This document shows positions 1 to 6,360 of a stretch of DNA of 9,493 nucleotides, piece by piece. Position numbers and translations under genes: made by a program. The notes beneath the pieces were generated by a model. It ran no database searches. It was not told the origin of the DNA and was given only the letters and a program-made list of their open reading frames with translations. The stretch covers positions 1-9,493 of the forward strand of contig JASHPP010000361.1 of NCBI GenBank assembly GCA_030038035.1. The letters are read 5' to 3'. Source of the DNA: Trebonia sp. GTDB taxonomy: Bacteria > Actinomycetota > Actinomycetes > Streptosporangiales > Streptosporangiaceae. The first letter of the stretch is position 1, and each line of letters begins with the position of its first letter.

Positions 1-626
1 GTCGCGGCGGGCAGCGGCGGGTCGGCGGGGCGGCCGGGGGCGTCGGAAGCGTCGGAAGCGTCGGGGGCGTCGCTGGGGCCGGGGGCGCCGCCGGGACCGG
101 GGTAGCCGGGGAAGCCGGGGTAGCCGGCCAGCTCAGCGGGCGCCGCCAAGCCAGTGGGGCAGCCGGCTTGGCCGGGCGGCGAAGACGCTGACAGCGACGA
201 CGTTGCGGACGTGGCCATGCCCTCGGCGACCCTGCCCAGCGCCGCCATGACGAGGGCCGGGTCGTGCCCGTCGGCGGCAGCCGAGGTGGCGCCCACGCGC
301 GCTCCGGCACTTGCCGCCGCCGAGCATCCGGTCGGCCGGGCCGGCAGCAGCGGGCTGGCGGGGCTGCCGGTCAGGGACCGCCACCGCTCCTCCCACTCCG
401 CGAAGGTCCCGCCGCAGCCGCGGACGTAGGCCGAAAGCACGGGCAGGTCTGGCAGTGACGGGCCGGCTTCCGCGGCCCTGATCACCTCGCACGGATAGTG
501 CGCGCGCGCCGCGAGCTCGGCGTGCCCGAGTCCGGCATGACTGCGCAGCTCGCGCAGCTCTTGGAGGAACCGTGCCGGGTCGTTCCCGCGCGTGTCGCGG
601 GAACCCAGCTCACCCGGCCCAGACAC
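1..626 (-). CDS. XRE-like helix-turn-helix protein with collagen-like tail, partial (3' end outside window)
   Basis: An open frame runs from a GTG at 626 to the left edge without a stop (208 codons visible). GGGAGGGG lies about 7 bases upstream of the GTG and supports this start; a TTG one codon earlier is possible. Residues 17-73 form a compact HTH domain: DPARFLQELRELR, then AGLGHAELAARAHYP, an AAEAGPSLPDLPVL recognition-like stretch and AYVRGCGG, followed by WEERWRSL. This matches the small XRE-type DNA-binding domains abundant in actinomycetes, often followed by a long disordered or membrane segment. From about residue 88 the protein is low-complexity Ala/Ser/Pro; residues 168-199 are collagen-like (GYPGFPGYPG) and then DAP/DAS repeats. 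The domain order suggests a regulator with an extended C-terminal part, but its targets are unknown. It has no visible functional link to the catabolic genes and is separated from them by a hairpin. HTH call firm; role unknown. Confidence 0.82.
   Translation of the reverse strand, partial: MSGPGELGSRDTRGNDPARFLQELRELRSHAGLGHAELAARAHYPCEVIRAAEAGPSLPDLPVLSAYVRGCGGTFAEWEERWRSLTGSPASPLLPARPTGCSAAASAGARVGATSAAADGHDPALVMAALGRVAEGMATSATSSLSASSPPGQAGCPTGLAAPAELAGYPGFPGYPGPGGAPGPSDAPDASDASDAPGRPADPPLPAA
41..127. repeat. Two 9-bp tandem repeat blocks inside the HTH gene
   Basis: Plus-strand unit CGTCGGAAG occurs at 41-49 and 50-58, with degenerate copies at 59-67 and 68-76. A second block, GGTAGCCGG / GGAAGCCGG / GGTAGCCGG, lies at 101-127. 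Read on the minus strand these encode DAP-DAS-DAS-DAP and GYP-GFP-GYP. Both units are multiples of three, so copy-number change would keep the frame. Coding microsatellite-like repeats, not a CRISPR or regulatory array. Confidence 0.8.
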
Positions 627-704
627 CAAGACACCCCTCCCATCGCATTGTCGGCGGCGGTTGGAATCCCGGGACCACGGTGCCGCGCCCACCGCCCATG
701 GCTA

Positions 705-756
705 CCTATACAGGATTCGTCCGCAGATTATCGCGTCGCCTGCGCCGGGATGTCTC
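705..756 (-). promoter_or_regulatory. Possible promoter of the HTH gene
   Basis: On the minus strand GAGACA (751-756) is followed after 18 bases by GATAAT (727-732), which matches five of six positions of the sigma-70-type -10 box. It would give a leader of roughly 95 bases before the GTG at 626. A second AT-rich hexamer, TATAGG (705-710), is an alternative -10. The -35 match is weak, so this is a candidate only. The rest of 627-830 holds no convincing gene. Confidence 0.3.
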
Positions 757-830
757 ATCCGCGTTATTTTGGGCAGCTGTGTCGTGCGAACTGAAGCGGC
801 TGTTCAGCGTGTTCTCAGTGATGCACAGCG

Positions 831-854
831 GACGGACCCGCCATGCGGTCCGTC
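831..854 (-). terminator. Hairpin 19 bases past the SDR stop
   Basis: GACGGACC (831-838) and GGTCCGTC (847-854) are perfect 8-bp inverted arms around an 8-base loop. The hairpin begins 18 bases after the stop codon of the SDR gene on the minus strand. No T-run follows, which is common for actinomycete terminators. It is placed to end the synthetase-SDR transcript before the HTH gene on the same strand. Stem seen directly; terminator role inferred. Confidence 0.55.
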
Positions 855-872
855 AGCCTGGCCGACCAGTCG

Positions 873-1634
873 TCAGCACAGGGGGCCGCCCGTCACGTAA
901 ATCACCTGCCCGGACACGAAGCCGGCGTCCTCGCTCGCCAGGAACGAGACGGTGTGCGCGACGTCAGCCACCTGTCCGATCCGGCGGACCGGGGTTTGCG
1001 CCGCCACCGTGGCCTGGAACTCCTCGAAGCTCACCGCCAGCCGGGCGGCGGTCGCCGCGGTCATGTCGGTGACGATGAACCCCGGGGCCACCGCGTTCGC
1101 GGTGATGCCGAACGGGCCGAGCTCGATGGCCAGGGTCTTCGTGAAGCCCTGCAGCCCTGCCTTGGCCGCGGCGTAGTTGGCCTGCCCGCGGCTGCCGAGC
1201 GCGGAGCTTGAGGACAGGTTGATGATCCGGCCGTAGCGCTGGTCGACCATGTGCGCCTGCGCGGCCCGGCTCATCAGGAACGCGCCGCGCAGATGCACGC
1301 CGAGCACCGTGTCCCAGTCCTCGTCTGACATCTTGAACAGCAGGTTGTCGCGGATCACGCCGGCGTTGTTGACGAGCACGGCCGGCGGCCCGAGCTCAGC
1401 GGCCACAGTGCCTACCGCCGCCGCCACCTGGTCAGCCTTGCTGACGTCGGCGCCGACCGCGATCGCCTGACCGCCGGCCGCGGTGATCGCGGCTACGGTG
1501 GCGGCGCAGGCGCCGGCCTCCAGGTCGAGCGCGGCGACCGCCATCCCGTCCCTGGCCAGGCGGCACGCGGTCGCGGCGCCGATCCCGCGGGCCGCGCCGG
1601 TGACAATGGCGACTCGCCGCGGGTTGTCCGGCAT
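873..1634 (-). CDS. SDR-family 3-oxoacyl-ACP reductase / 3-hydroxyacyl-CoA dehydrogenase-like oxidoreductase
   Basis: 253 aa, the usual length of a classical short-chain dehydrogenase/reductase. The Rossmann cofactor motif TGAARGIG is at residues 12-19, GADV at 61-64 (adenine-side Asp), NNAG at 89-92, the catalytic Ser in the SSSS stretch at 141-144, Tyr154 and Lys158 as YAAAK, and PG at 184-185. All catalytic residues are present, so it should be an active NAD(P)-dependent enzyme in the cytosol. It resembles FabG; in this setting, oxidation of a 3-hydroxyacyl-CoA to the 3-oxoacyl-CoA is the likely role, but SDR substrate cannot be read from sequence. It lies 38 bases after the synthetase stop on the same strand, with AAGGAGG upstream, so the two are probably co-transcribed. 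An in-frame GTG two codons earlier (1640) is an alternative start; its spacing to AAGGAGG is shorter. Family firm, substrate uncertain. Confidence 0.9.
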   Translation of the reverse strand: MPDNPRRVAIVTGAARGIGAATACRLARDGMAVAALDLEAGACAATVAAITAAGGQAIAVGADVSKADQVAAAVGTVAAELGPPAVLVNNAGVIRDNLLFKMSDEDWDTVLGVHLRGAFLMSRAAQAHMVDQRYGRIINLSSSSALGSRGQANYAAAKAGLQGFTKTLAIELGPFGITANAVAPGFIVTDMTAATAARLAVSFEEFQATVAAQTPVRRIGQVADVAHTVSFLASEDAGFVSGQVIYVTGGPLC

Positions 1635-1672
1635 CGTCACCCACCCTCCTTCGGGATTGAAACTGCCCGCCC

Positions 1673-3871
1673 TCAGCGCCGATCGGTGCCGGCTTCCGCG
1701 GCAGGGGGTGCCGAAAGGACGCCGTGCGCGTCCAGCGCGATGGCACCGCCCGGATGCGCGAGGACGGGATTGACCTCGAGCTCGCTGTATTCGGGGTGCT
1801 CCGCGCCCGCCCTGGCGATCGCCACGAGCGCGTCGGCGGCGGCGGCAAGATCGATAGGCTCGGCTCCGCGCCACCCCGTCAGCAGCGGGGCCTGCCGCAG
1901 TGACCCCAGCATCTGGTGTGCCCGGTCCCGGGTCAGCGGGGCCAGGCCGACCGCGGTGTCGGCCAGCAGTTCGGCGGTGATCCCGCCGATTCCGACGATG
2001 GCGACCGGCCCGAACGACGCGTCCTGCCGGACTCCCATGATCAGCTCGACAGAACCTGGCCGGCGCACCATGGCCTCGACGGCGAAGGCGGCTGACCGTG
2101 TGCGCAGTCGCATGGCGGCGAACGCGGCCCGCAGCGCCGCCTCGTCCCGCAGATTGAGCGCCACCCCCTGCGCCTCGGTCTTGTGCGCCAGCCCCATCGC
2201 CTTCAGCACGACCGGGTAGCCGATGCCCGCCGCGGCCGCGGCGGCGTGGTCGGCATCGGCGACGAACCTGGCCGCGGGGAAGCTCAGGCCATATCCGGCC
2301 AGCAGTTCCCGCGTGCGCTCGTAGCCGCCGTCCCCGGCGGGGGGCGCGACGGCGAACTTCGGCCGCTCCACTGGCGCCAGCGCGGTCCAGCGGGCCGCCC
2401 TGGCGATCGCGGATGCGGCGTGCTCGATGCGGTCGAAGACGGGGATCCCGCGCCGGCGCAGCACGCGCAGCGCGGGGGTTTCCGTGGTGGCCATGCTGTG
2501 CACCACGACCGGCCGGGCGGCGTCCGCGGACGCCGCGGCCAGGGCGTCGGCGACTGCCGCCTCGGCGTCCGCCAGCTGCGGCGAGCCGGTGGCGTAGTCC
2601 CCGAAGTAACCCGACAGCACGACCGCGTCGGTGTCCTGGGCGGTGAGCAGCGCGTTCACCACGGCCGCGTAGCTGCCGATGTCGGATTCCCCCGCGCCCG
2701 CCAGGTCGACCGGGTTGGTCACGCCTGCCGCGGCGGGAAGGAGGCCGCGCAGGCGCGACATGGTGAGCTCACGCAGGGGTGGCACGGACATGCCCGCGGC
2801 CGCCAGCGCGTCGGCCGCCAGCGCGCCCTGGCCGCCGCCGTCGGCCACGACCGCGACACGGCCGCCGCCCCGCATCCCCGGCGCGAGCAGCGTTACCGCG
2901 GCGTCGACCAGCGCTCCCGCGGTGTCGAGGCGCAGCGCGCCGGCCTCCGCGACCGCGGCGTCCACGACCTCAAGCGAGCTCACCAGCGCCCCGGTGTGCG
3001 ATTGGGCGGCGCGACCTGACGCGGCACTGCGGCCAGGTGCGAGCAGGAGAACCGGCTTCCCGGCGGCCCGCGCGCAGGCGAGCGCCCGCGCCAGCCGGCG
3101 GCCGTCGCGGAAGTCCTCGACGTACGCGGCGATCACCCGCGTCCGCTCGTGCTCGACCAGGCTCTGCAGCATCTCTGCCGCGTCGATGTCTCGCTGGTTG
3201 CCGAGCGATACCAGCCGGGACAAGCCCTGCCCGGCCCGGCCGAGCAGCCGCCCGATCTCCAGCGCGAGATTGCCGCTCTGCGAGATCAGCCCTACCTGGC
3301 CGGCCGGCACGGCACCCCAGCACAGCTGCAGCGCGGTCGCGTCGTCCACCACGCCCATGCAGTTGGGCCCGAGCAGCCGGGCGCCGTGAGCCCGGACGAG
3401 CTCGGCCAGGTCGAGCTCGTCGCGCGGGCTGGCCGGCTCTCCGACGCCGGCGGTGATGACCACGAAGCACCGGGCGCCTGCCGTCAGGCCCTGCTCGACC
3501 TCGCCCCGGACGCTGCCTGGCGGTGTCGCCACGACCACGAGCTCAGGTTCCTGGGGCAGCTCCGCGAGCGACGGCCACGTACGCGACCCGAGCACGGTGG
3601 CGCCCCGGCGGTTGACCAGGTAGACCTGGCGCCTGTGCTGCCCGGCGAGCGCGCCGCGCGCCAGCCAGTAGCCCCACTTCTGCGGGTTGTCCGACGCTCC
3701 GACGACCGCGACCGAGCGGGGGTCGAAGAGCGCCCGCAGGGGCTCACGGACCGGGAAGGCGACCGGGTGCGGCGCCGATTCGGAGCGGAGCCAGGACGGC
3801 GGCGCGGCGGCGCCGGAACGTGGCTGCCTGGCCGAGAGGAGAGGCGGCGCAGGCTCGGGAGTGACGGTCAT
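1673..3871 (-). CDS. Acyl-CoA synthetase, NDP-forming type (CoA-binding, ligase and ATP-grasp domains in one chain)
   Basis: 732 aa, a typical length for fused single-chain NDP-forming acyl-CoA synthetases. They make acyl-CoA from a carboxylate, CoA and ATP, releasing ADP and phosphate through a phosphohistidine. Residues 1-44 are a Pro/Ala-rich extension. A CoA-binding Rossmann domain starts near 48 (DPRSVAVVGASDNPQKWG). The succinyl-CoA-ligase-like part has LLGPNCMGV at 166-174, LISQSGN at 195-201 and SHTGAL at 291-296, where His292 is the expected phosphorylated residue. NPVDL at 386-390 is typical of the second ligase domain. The C-terminal ATP-grasp domain has GYPVVLKAMGLAHKTEAQGV at 551-570 and ELEVNPV at 697-703. 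All key motifs are intact, so it is probably active; the acyl substrate is unknown. AAGGAAA lies about 10 bases before the ATG. It is first in the minus-strand operon and would activate the acid brought in by the divergent operon's permease. Confidence 0.92.
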   Translation of the reverse strand: MTVTPEPAPPLLSARQPRSGAAAPPSWLRSESAPHPVAFPVREPLRALFDPRSVAVVGASDNPQKWGYWLARGALAGQHRRQVYLVNRRGATVLGSRTWPSLAELPQEPELVVVATPPGSVRGEVEQGLTAGARCFVVITAGVGEPASPRDELDLAELVRAHGARLLGPNCMGVVDDATALQLCWGAVPAGQVGLISQSGNLALEIGRLLGRAGQGLSRLVSLGNQRDIDAAEMLQSLVEHERTRVIAAYVEDFRDGRRLARALACARAAGKPVLLLAPGRSAASGRAAQSHTGALVSSLEVVDAAVAEAGALRLDTAGALVDAAVTLLAPGMRGGGRVAVVADGGGQGALAADALAAAGMSVPPLRELTMSRLRGLLPAAAGVTNPVDLAGAGESDIGSYAAVVNALLTAQDTDAVVLSGYFGDYATGSPQLADAEAAVADALAAASADAARPVVVHSMATTETPALRVLRRRGIPVFDRIEHAASAIARAARWTALAPVERPKFAVAPPAGDGGYERTRELLAGYGLSFPAARFVADADHAAAAAAGIGYPVVLKAMGLAHKTEAQGVALNLRDEAALRAAFAAMRLRTRSAAFAVEAMVRRPGSVELIMGVRQDASFGPVAIVGIGGITAELLADTAVGLAPLTRDRAHQMLGSLRQAPLLTGWRGAEPIDLAAAADALVAIARAGAEHPEYSELEVNPVLAHPGGAIALDAHGVLSAPPAAEAGTDRR

Positions 3872-3895
3872 GGCGCGGCGTTTCCTTGCTGGAGC

Positions 3896-3921
3896 AATAA
3901 CTGACTTATGCGTCAGTTATT
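3896..3921. promoter_or_regulatory. Operator 1: perfect inverted repeat over the synthetase promoter
   Basis: AATAACTGAC (3896-3905) and GTCAGTTATT (3912-3921) are perfect 10-bp inverted arms around TTATGC. Size and symmetry fit a TetR-family operator. It covers the predicted transcription start and the edge of the -10 box of the synthetase promoter, so binding would block that operon. The adjacent tetR gene supplies a natural ligand. The left nine bases recur exactly at 4751-4759 before the permease. Confidence 0.75.
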
Positions 3922-3948
3922 ATGCGGCAGCCGTGCGGCTCGTGGCAA
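3919..3948 (-). promoter_or_regulatory. Predicted promoter of the synthetase-SDR operon
   Basis: On the minus strand TTGCCA (3943-3948) is followed after 18 bases by CATAAT (3919-3924); each differs from the sigma-70 consensus at one position. Transcription would start near 3912, inside the inverted repeat, leaving a leader of about 40 bases. The unusually AT-rich stretch in otherwise very GC-rich DNA supports a regulatory role. Confidence 0.55.
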
Positions 3949-3992
3949 GGGGCAGGCGACTGGGCTGGCCGTCGCGGGCGACCGGAGCGCGG

Positions 3993-4598
3993 CTAGCGGG
4001 CCGCCTGCTTGGGCAGCATCTCGTCGATGAAGGCCAGGCAGGTCGTCCGCATGCGCTCCGCGGTCATGCTCCGCGAGCCGAGCAGCACCTGGATGGCGAG
4101 GCCGTCCATCATCGCGATGAGCATGTTGGCCAGCTCGGTCGCGCTGCCGTCGCGGATGACGCCGGCGTCCTGGCCGTCGCGGATGATGCCGGCCACCAGC
4201 CGCCGCCACTGGCCGTAGAAGTCCTCGTTCAGCTGCTGCAGGTCAGGCTCCTGCAGCCCTTCGACCCACAGCTCGCTCCAGACGTGCCAGCCTTCCATGG
4301 TCTCGTCCTCGACCGGCACGTAGGACTCGACGATCAGCTTGAGCAGCTCCAGCGGGCCCTTGCCGGTCTCCATCACCCACTGGCGGCGCTGCATCGAGTG
4401 CTCGTAGTACCGCTCGAACGCGGCCTTGAGCAGGTCGCGCTTGGTGTCGAAGTAGTAGTGGATCATCCCGGAACTCACCCCGGCGCGCTTGGCCACATCG
4501 GACAAGCGCAGGCTGCGAAAGCCGCTGACCGCGATAACGTGCCAGGTCGCCTCCAGGATCTGCTGGCGCCGTTCCTCCTCAACGTGCGGTCGGGGCAT
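3993..4598 (-). CDS. TetR-family transcriptional regulator
   Basis: 201 aa, a normal TetR length. The N-terminal DNA-binding domain spans roughly residues 10-56: RRQQILEATWHVIAVSGF, then the HTH with LSDVAKRAGVSSGMIHYYF at 32-50 and DTKRDLL. The all-helical remainder is the ligand-binding and dimer domain; the WSELWVEGL segment (107-115) resembles BetI-like TetR C-terminal domains. The start at 4598 has a strong GGAGGTGAG just upstream. It sits between the synthetase operon (same strand, 121 bases downstream) and the permease operon (divergent, 188-base gap). Both of those promoters contain a related dyad, so it is probably the local repressor, released by the substrate or its CoA ester. Family certain; targets and inducer inferred. 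Confidence 0.93.
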   Translation of the reverse strand: MPRPHVEEERRQQILEATWHVIAVSGFRSLRLSDVAKRAGVSSGMIHYYFDTKRDLLKAAFERYYEHSMQRRQWVMETGKGPLELLKLIVESYVPVEDETMEGWHVWSELWVEGLQEPDLQQLNEDFYGQWRRLVAGIIRDGQDAGVIRDGSATELANMLIAMMDGLAIQVLLGSRSMTAERMRTTCLAFIDEMLPKQAAR

Positions 4599-4614
4599 CT
4601 CACCTCCAGTCAGT

Positions 4615-4642
4615 GCCGGCCAGGCGCCGGCCAGGCCTGGCC
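4615..4642. repeat. 11-bp tandem repeat and 14-bp palindrome in the tetR leader
   Basis: GCCGGCCAGGC occurs twice back to back (4615-4625 and 4626-4636). It continues into the perfect palindrome GGCCAGGCCTGGCC (4629-4642). The block begins 16 bases upstream of the tetR start. In tetR mRNA it could form GC-rich structure before the ribosome site; such motifs can also arise by chance in GC-rich spacers. Confidence 0.5.
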
Positions 4643-4716
4643 AGCTCAGTCGGTACGCTACCTGGCCGCCGCCGGCCGCCCGGCAGCGTCAGGCTAAGAA
4701 ATCTGGGCCTGTCCTC

Positions 4717-4745
4717 TTGACAACCATGGTGACACACCTCACAGT
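4717..4745 (+). promoter_or_regulatory. Predicted promoter of the permease operon
   Basis: TTGACA (4717-4722) is a perfect -35 hexamer. After 17 bases comes CACAGT (4740-4745), a weak -10. Transcription would start near 4752, directly before the dyad at 4753-4770. The -35 is convincing and the -10 is not; a CATAAA at 4747-4752 is too far from the -35 to pair with it. Confidence 0.42.
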
Positions 4746-4746
4746 T

Positions 4747-4776
4747 CATAAATAACTGATTCACCAGTTAGATATG
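4747..4776. promoter_or_regulatory. Operator 2: dyad in front of the permease operon
   Basis: TAACTG (4753-4758) and CAGTTA (4765-4770) are perfect arms around ATTCAC. CATA (4747-4750) and TATG (4773-4776) add outer symmetry on the same axis. AATAACTGA at 4751-4759 is identical to the start of operator 1. The inner arms are 6 bases apart here against 10 in operator 1, so the sites are related but not the same. It lies at the expected transcription start and 10 bases before the permease ATG, fitting repression by the adjacent TetR protein. Confidence 0.62.
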
Positions 4777-4786
4777 AGGTGAAGCC

Positions 4787-6325
4787 ATGAGCGCAGCCGA
4801 GCAGGCCCGGCCGACCGCAGCACAAGACGGGACCCTCCGCAGGGGAGTCCTCCCGCTGTGGGCCGTCTACGGCATCGCGCTCGGCATCCTGGCGCCGTCC
4901 TCGACGCTCGCCCTGTCCACCGGGCTCATCAGCGAGACGGCGGGCAACCTGAGCTGGCTGACCTGGGTGGTCACCGCCGTCATCGTGCTGAGCTTCGCCC
5001 TGGGCATCAGCTGGCTGACCCGGCGCTTCGCCTGCACCGGCGGGCTGTACGGGCTGGCCGCGCGGGCGGGCGGACGCAGCGGCGGCTTTTCCGTCATGTC
5101 GGCGCACGTTCTCGCGCTGCTGCTCGCCGGACCCGCGTGCGCCCTCGGCAGCGCGATCTACCTGGACGCCTGGCTCGAGCGGGTCGGCGTGCCCGCGGGT
5201 CATCCGGCCGTTGTCATCAGCATCCTGACGGCGCTCGTCGTGGCCGCGAACGCGTGGCTGTGCTACCGGGAGGTCAAGCTCTCCGCCCGGCTGCTGCTGG
5301 CCATCGAGTTCGCCACGGTCGGGGTCATCCTCATCTTGTTCTGCGTCGTCCTGATCAAGGCCCCTGGCGGGATCATCGACCGCAGGCAGCTGCACTTCGG
5401 CGGCATGAACGTGGCGTCGATCCTGGAAGCCGGCGGGTTCGCGGTCTTCGCCCTGGCCGGCTTTGAGAACGTCGCCACCCTCGGCCGCGAGGCGCGCAAC
5501 CCGCGGCGGGCGATCGGCCTGGCCATGACCGGGTCGATCGTGGGGCTCGGCCTGCTGTACGTGTTCGCCAGCTACGTGATCGTGCTCGGGTTCAAGGGCA
5601 TCTCCTTCGCGAGCAGCCCGGCGCCGCTGGACACACTGGCCAGCCGCAACAACGTCGGCTGGCTCGGGTACCCGATCGACCTCGGCGTCGCCGTCAGCTT
5701 CTTCGGCTCCAGCCTCGGCATCATGGCGGGCACGTCGCGCACCGTGTACACCCTCGCCAGGGACCGCGTGCTGCCCGGCCGCCTGGCGAAGGTGCACGCC
5801 ACCCAGCGGACACCGGTCACCGCCGTCACGGCCCTCGCCGCGCTGTACCTCATCCTGGGCATCGCCGGGGCTGCCCTGACCAACCCCGACAACTCCTACG
5901 GCTACCTGGGCACCCTGTCCGGCTACCTGCTCGTCCTCGCGTACGGCCTCACGACCCTGGTCGCCGGCGTGTACGCCGCGCGCACCGGCTCGCTGCGCGC
6001 GGGCATCGCGCTGACCACGCTGGTGGCCATGGCCGGCATCGCCCTCGTGTACTGGTTCAGCTTCCGGCCGTTCCCGCAGGGCGCGTACGGAGTGGTGGCC
6101 TGGGTCTTCGCCGGCTGCGTGGTGCTCGCGGTCAGCACCTACGCGACGCTGCGCCTGCGCTGGCCGGCGGTACTGGCGAAGATCGGGCGCACCGACCGGG
6201 CGGCCCAGGCGGATGAGCCCGAGGAGATCCCGGTCGCCGTCCCGGCCCAGGCCGGCCTCGCACACGAAGCACACGGCGCACACGAAGCACACGCGTACGA
6301 CGCGTACGACGCATACGGCGCATGA
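4787..6325 (+). CDS. APC-family (amino acid-polyamine-organocation) permease
   Basis: 512 aa, about 12 hydrophobic segments, the usual fold of APC transporters. Rough membrane spans: 22-44, 57-77, 103-126, 139-158, 168-190, 210-228, 245-268, 297-315, 345-364, 376-396, 404-424, 433-453. Family marks are the ALAGFENVATLGREARNPRR stretch (222-241), which carries the conserved GFE and acidic/Asn-Pro pattern, and TSRTVYTLARDRVLP (316-330). APC members carry amino acids, amines or related organic compounds by proton symport or exchange. In this operon it probably brings in the compound that the acyl-CoA enzymes degrade; which one is not evident. GAGGTGAAG precedes the ATG. The cytoplasmic tail (about 465-512) is acidic and then ends in His/Ala/Glu and Tyr-Asp-Ala repeats (AHEAHGAHEAH, then AYDAYDAYGA), encoded by tandem DNA repeats and not a usual family feature. 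Confidence 0.9.
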   Translation: MSAAEQARPTAAQDGTLRRGVLPLWAVYGIALGILAPSSTLALSTGLISETAGNLSWLTWVVTAVIVLSFALGISWLTRRFACTGGLYGLAARAGGRSGGFSVMSAHVLALLLAGPACALGSAIYLDAWLERVGVPAGHPAVVISILTALVVAANAWLCYREVKLSARLLLAIEFATVGVILILFCVVLIKAPGGIIDRRQLHFGGMNVASILEAGGFAVFALAGFENVATLGREARNPRRAIGLAMTGSIVGLGLLYVFASYVIVLGFKGISFASSPAPLDTLASRNNVGWLGYPIDLGVAVSFFGSSLGIMAGTSRTVYTLARDRVLPGRLAKVHATQRTPVTAVTALAALYLILGIAGAALTNPDNSYGYLGTLSGYLLVLAYGLTTLVAGVYAARTGSLRAGIALTTLVAMAGIALVYWFSFRPFPQGAYGVVAWVFAGCVVLAVSTYATLRLRWPAVLAKIGRTDRAAQADEPEEIPVAVPAQAGLAHEAHGAHEAHAYDAYDAYGA

Positions 6326-6339
6326 CGCATACGGCGCAT
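6261..6339 (+). repeat. Tandem repeats at the permease-dehydrogenase junction, including an exact 16-bp duplication
   Basis: Three nested repeats: CACACGAAGCACAC at 6261-6274 and 6279-6292; a 9-bp unit TACGACGCG / TACGACGCA / TACGGCGCA at 6296-6322; and GACGCATACGGCGCAT exactly twice, at 6308-6323 and 6324-6339. The last duplication spans the permease stop. Removing one copy leaves the same permease end with TAA in place of TGA, so the duplication was neutral for the permease. It created the ATGA at 6322. Confidence 0.88.
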
Positions 6340-6360
6340 AAGGAAGGTAGCGACAACGAG

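Noticed and set aside
41..127. Short repeats resembling an array
   Set aside because: Units of 9 bp without spacers, within a coding frame; not a CRISPR.
1635..1874. Extended N-terminus of the SDR gene
   Set aside because: The frame is open upstream to 1874 but would overlap the synthetase by about 200 bases with an Arg-rich non-family sequence. The Rossmann motif begins 12 residues after the ATG at 1634, as expected.
4726..4755. Small open frame (MVTHLTVHK) before the permease as a leader peptide
   Set aside because: It starts near the -35 hexamer, so most of it would lie upstream of the predicted transcript start, and it has no ribosome site.
4735..4781. CACCTCA / TGAGGTG pairing that could mask the permease ribosome site
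   Set aside because: The left arm lies upstream of the predicted transcription start, so it would not be in the mRNA, and the axis differs from that of operator 2. Complement to a ribosome site in a GC-rich leader is easily due to chance.
4739..6292. 517-codon open frame on the minus strand opposite the permease
   Set aside because: Its Arg/Gly/Asp/Gln-rich product has no recognisable domain and mirrors the permease codons; long antisense frames are usual in very GC-rich coding DNA. The permease frame has clear membrane spans and family motifs.
6322..6360. ATG at 6322 as the dehydrogenase start
   Set aside because: It sits in the second half of a 16-bp duplication, has no ribosome site and adds non-family residues. 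6361 is preferred.
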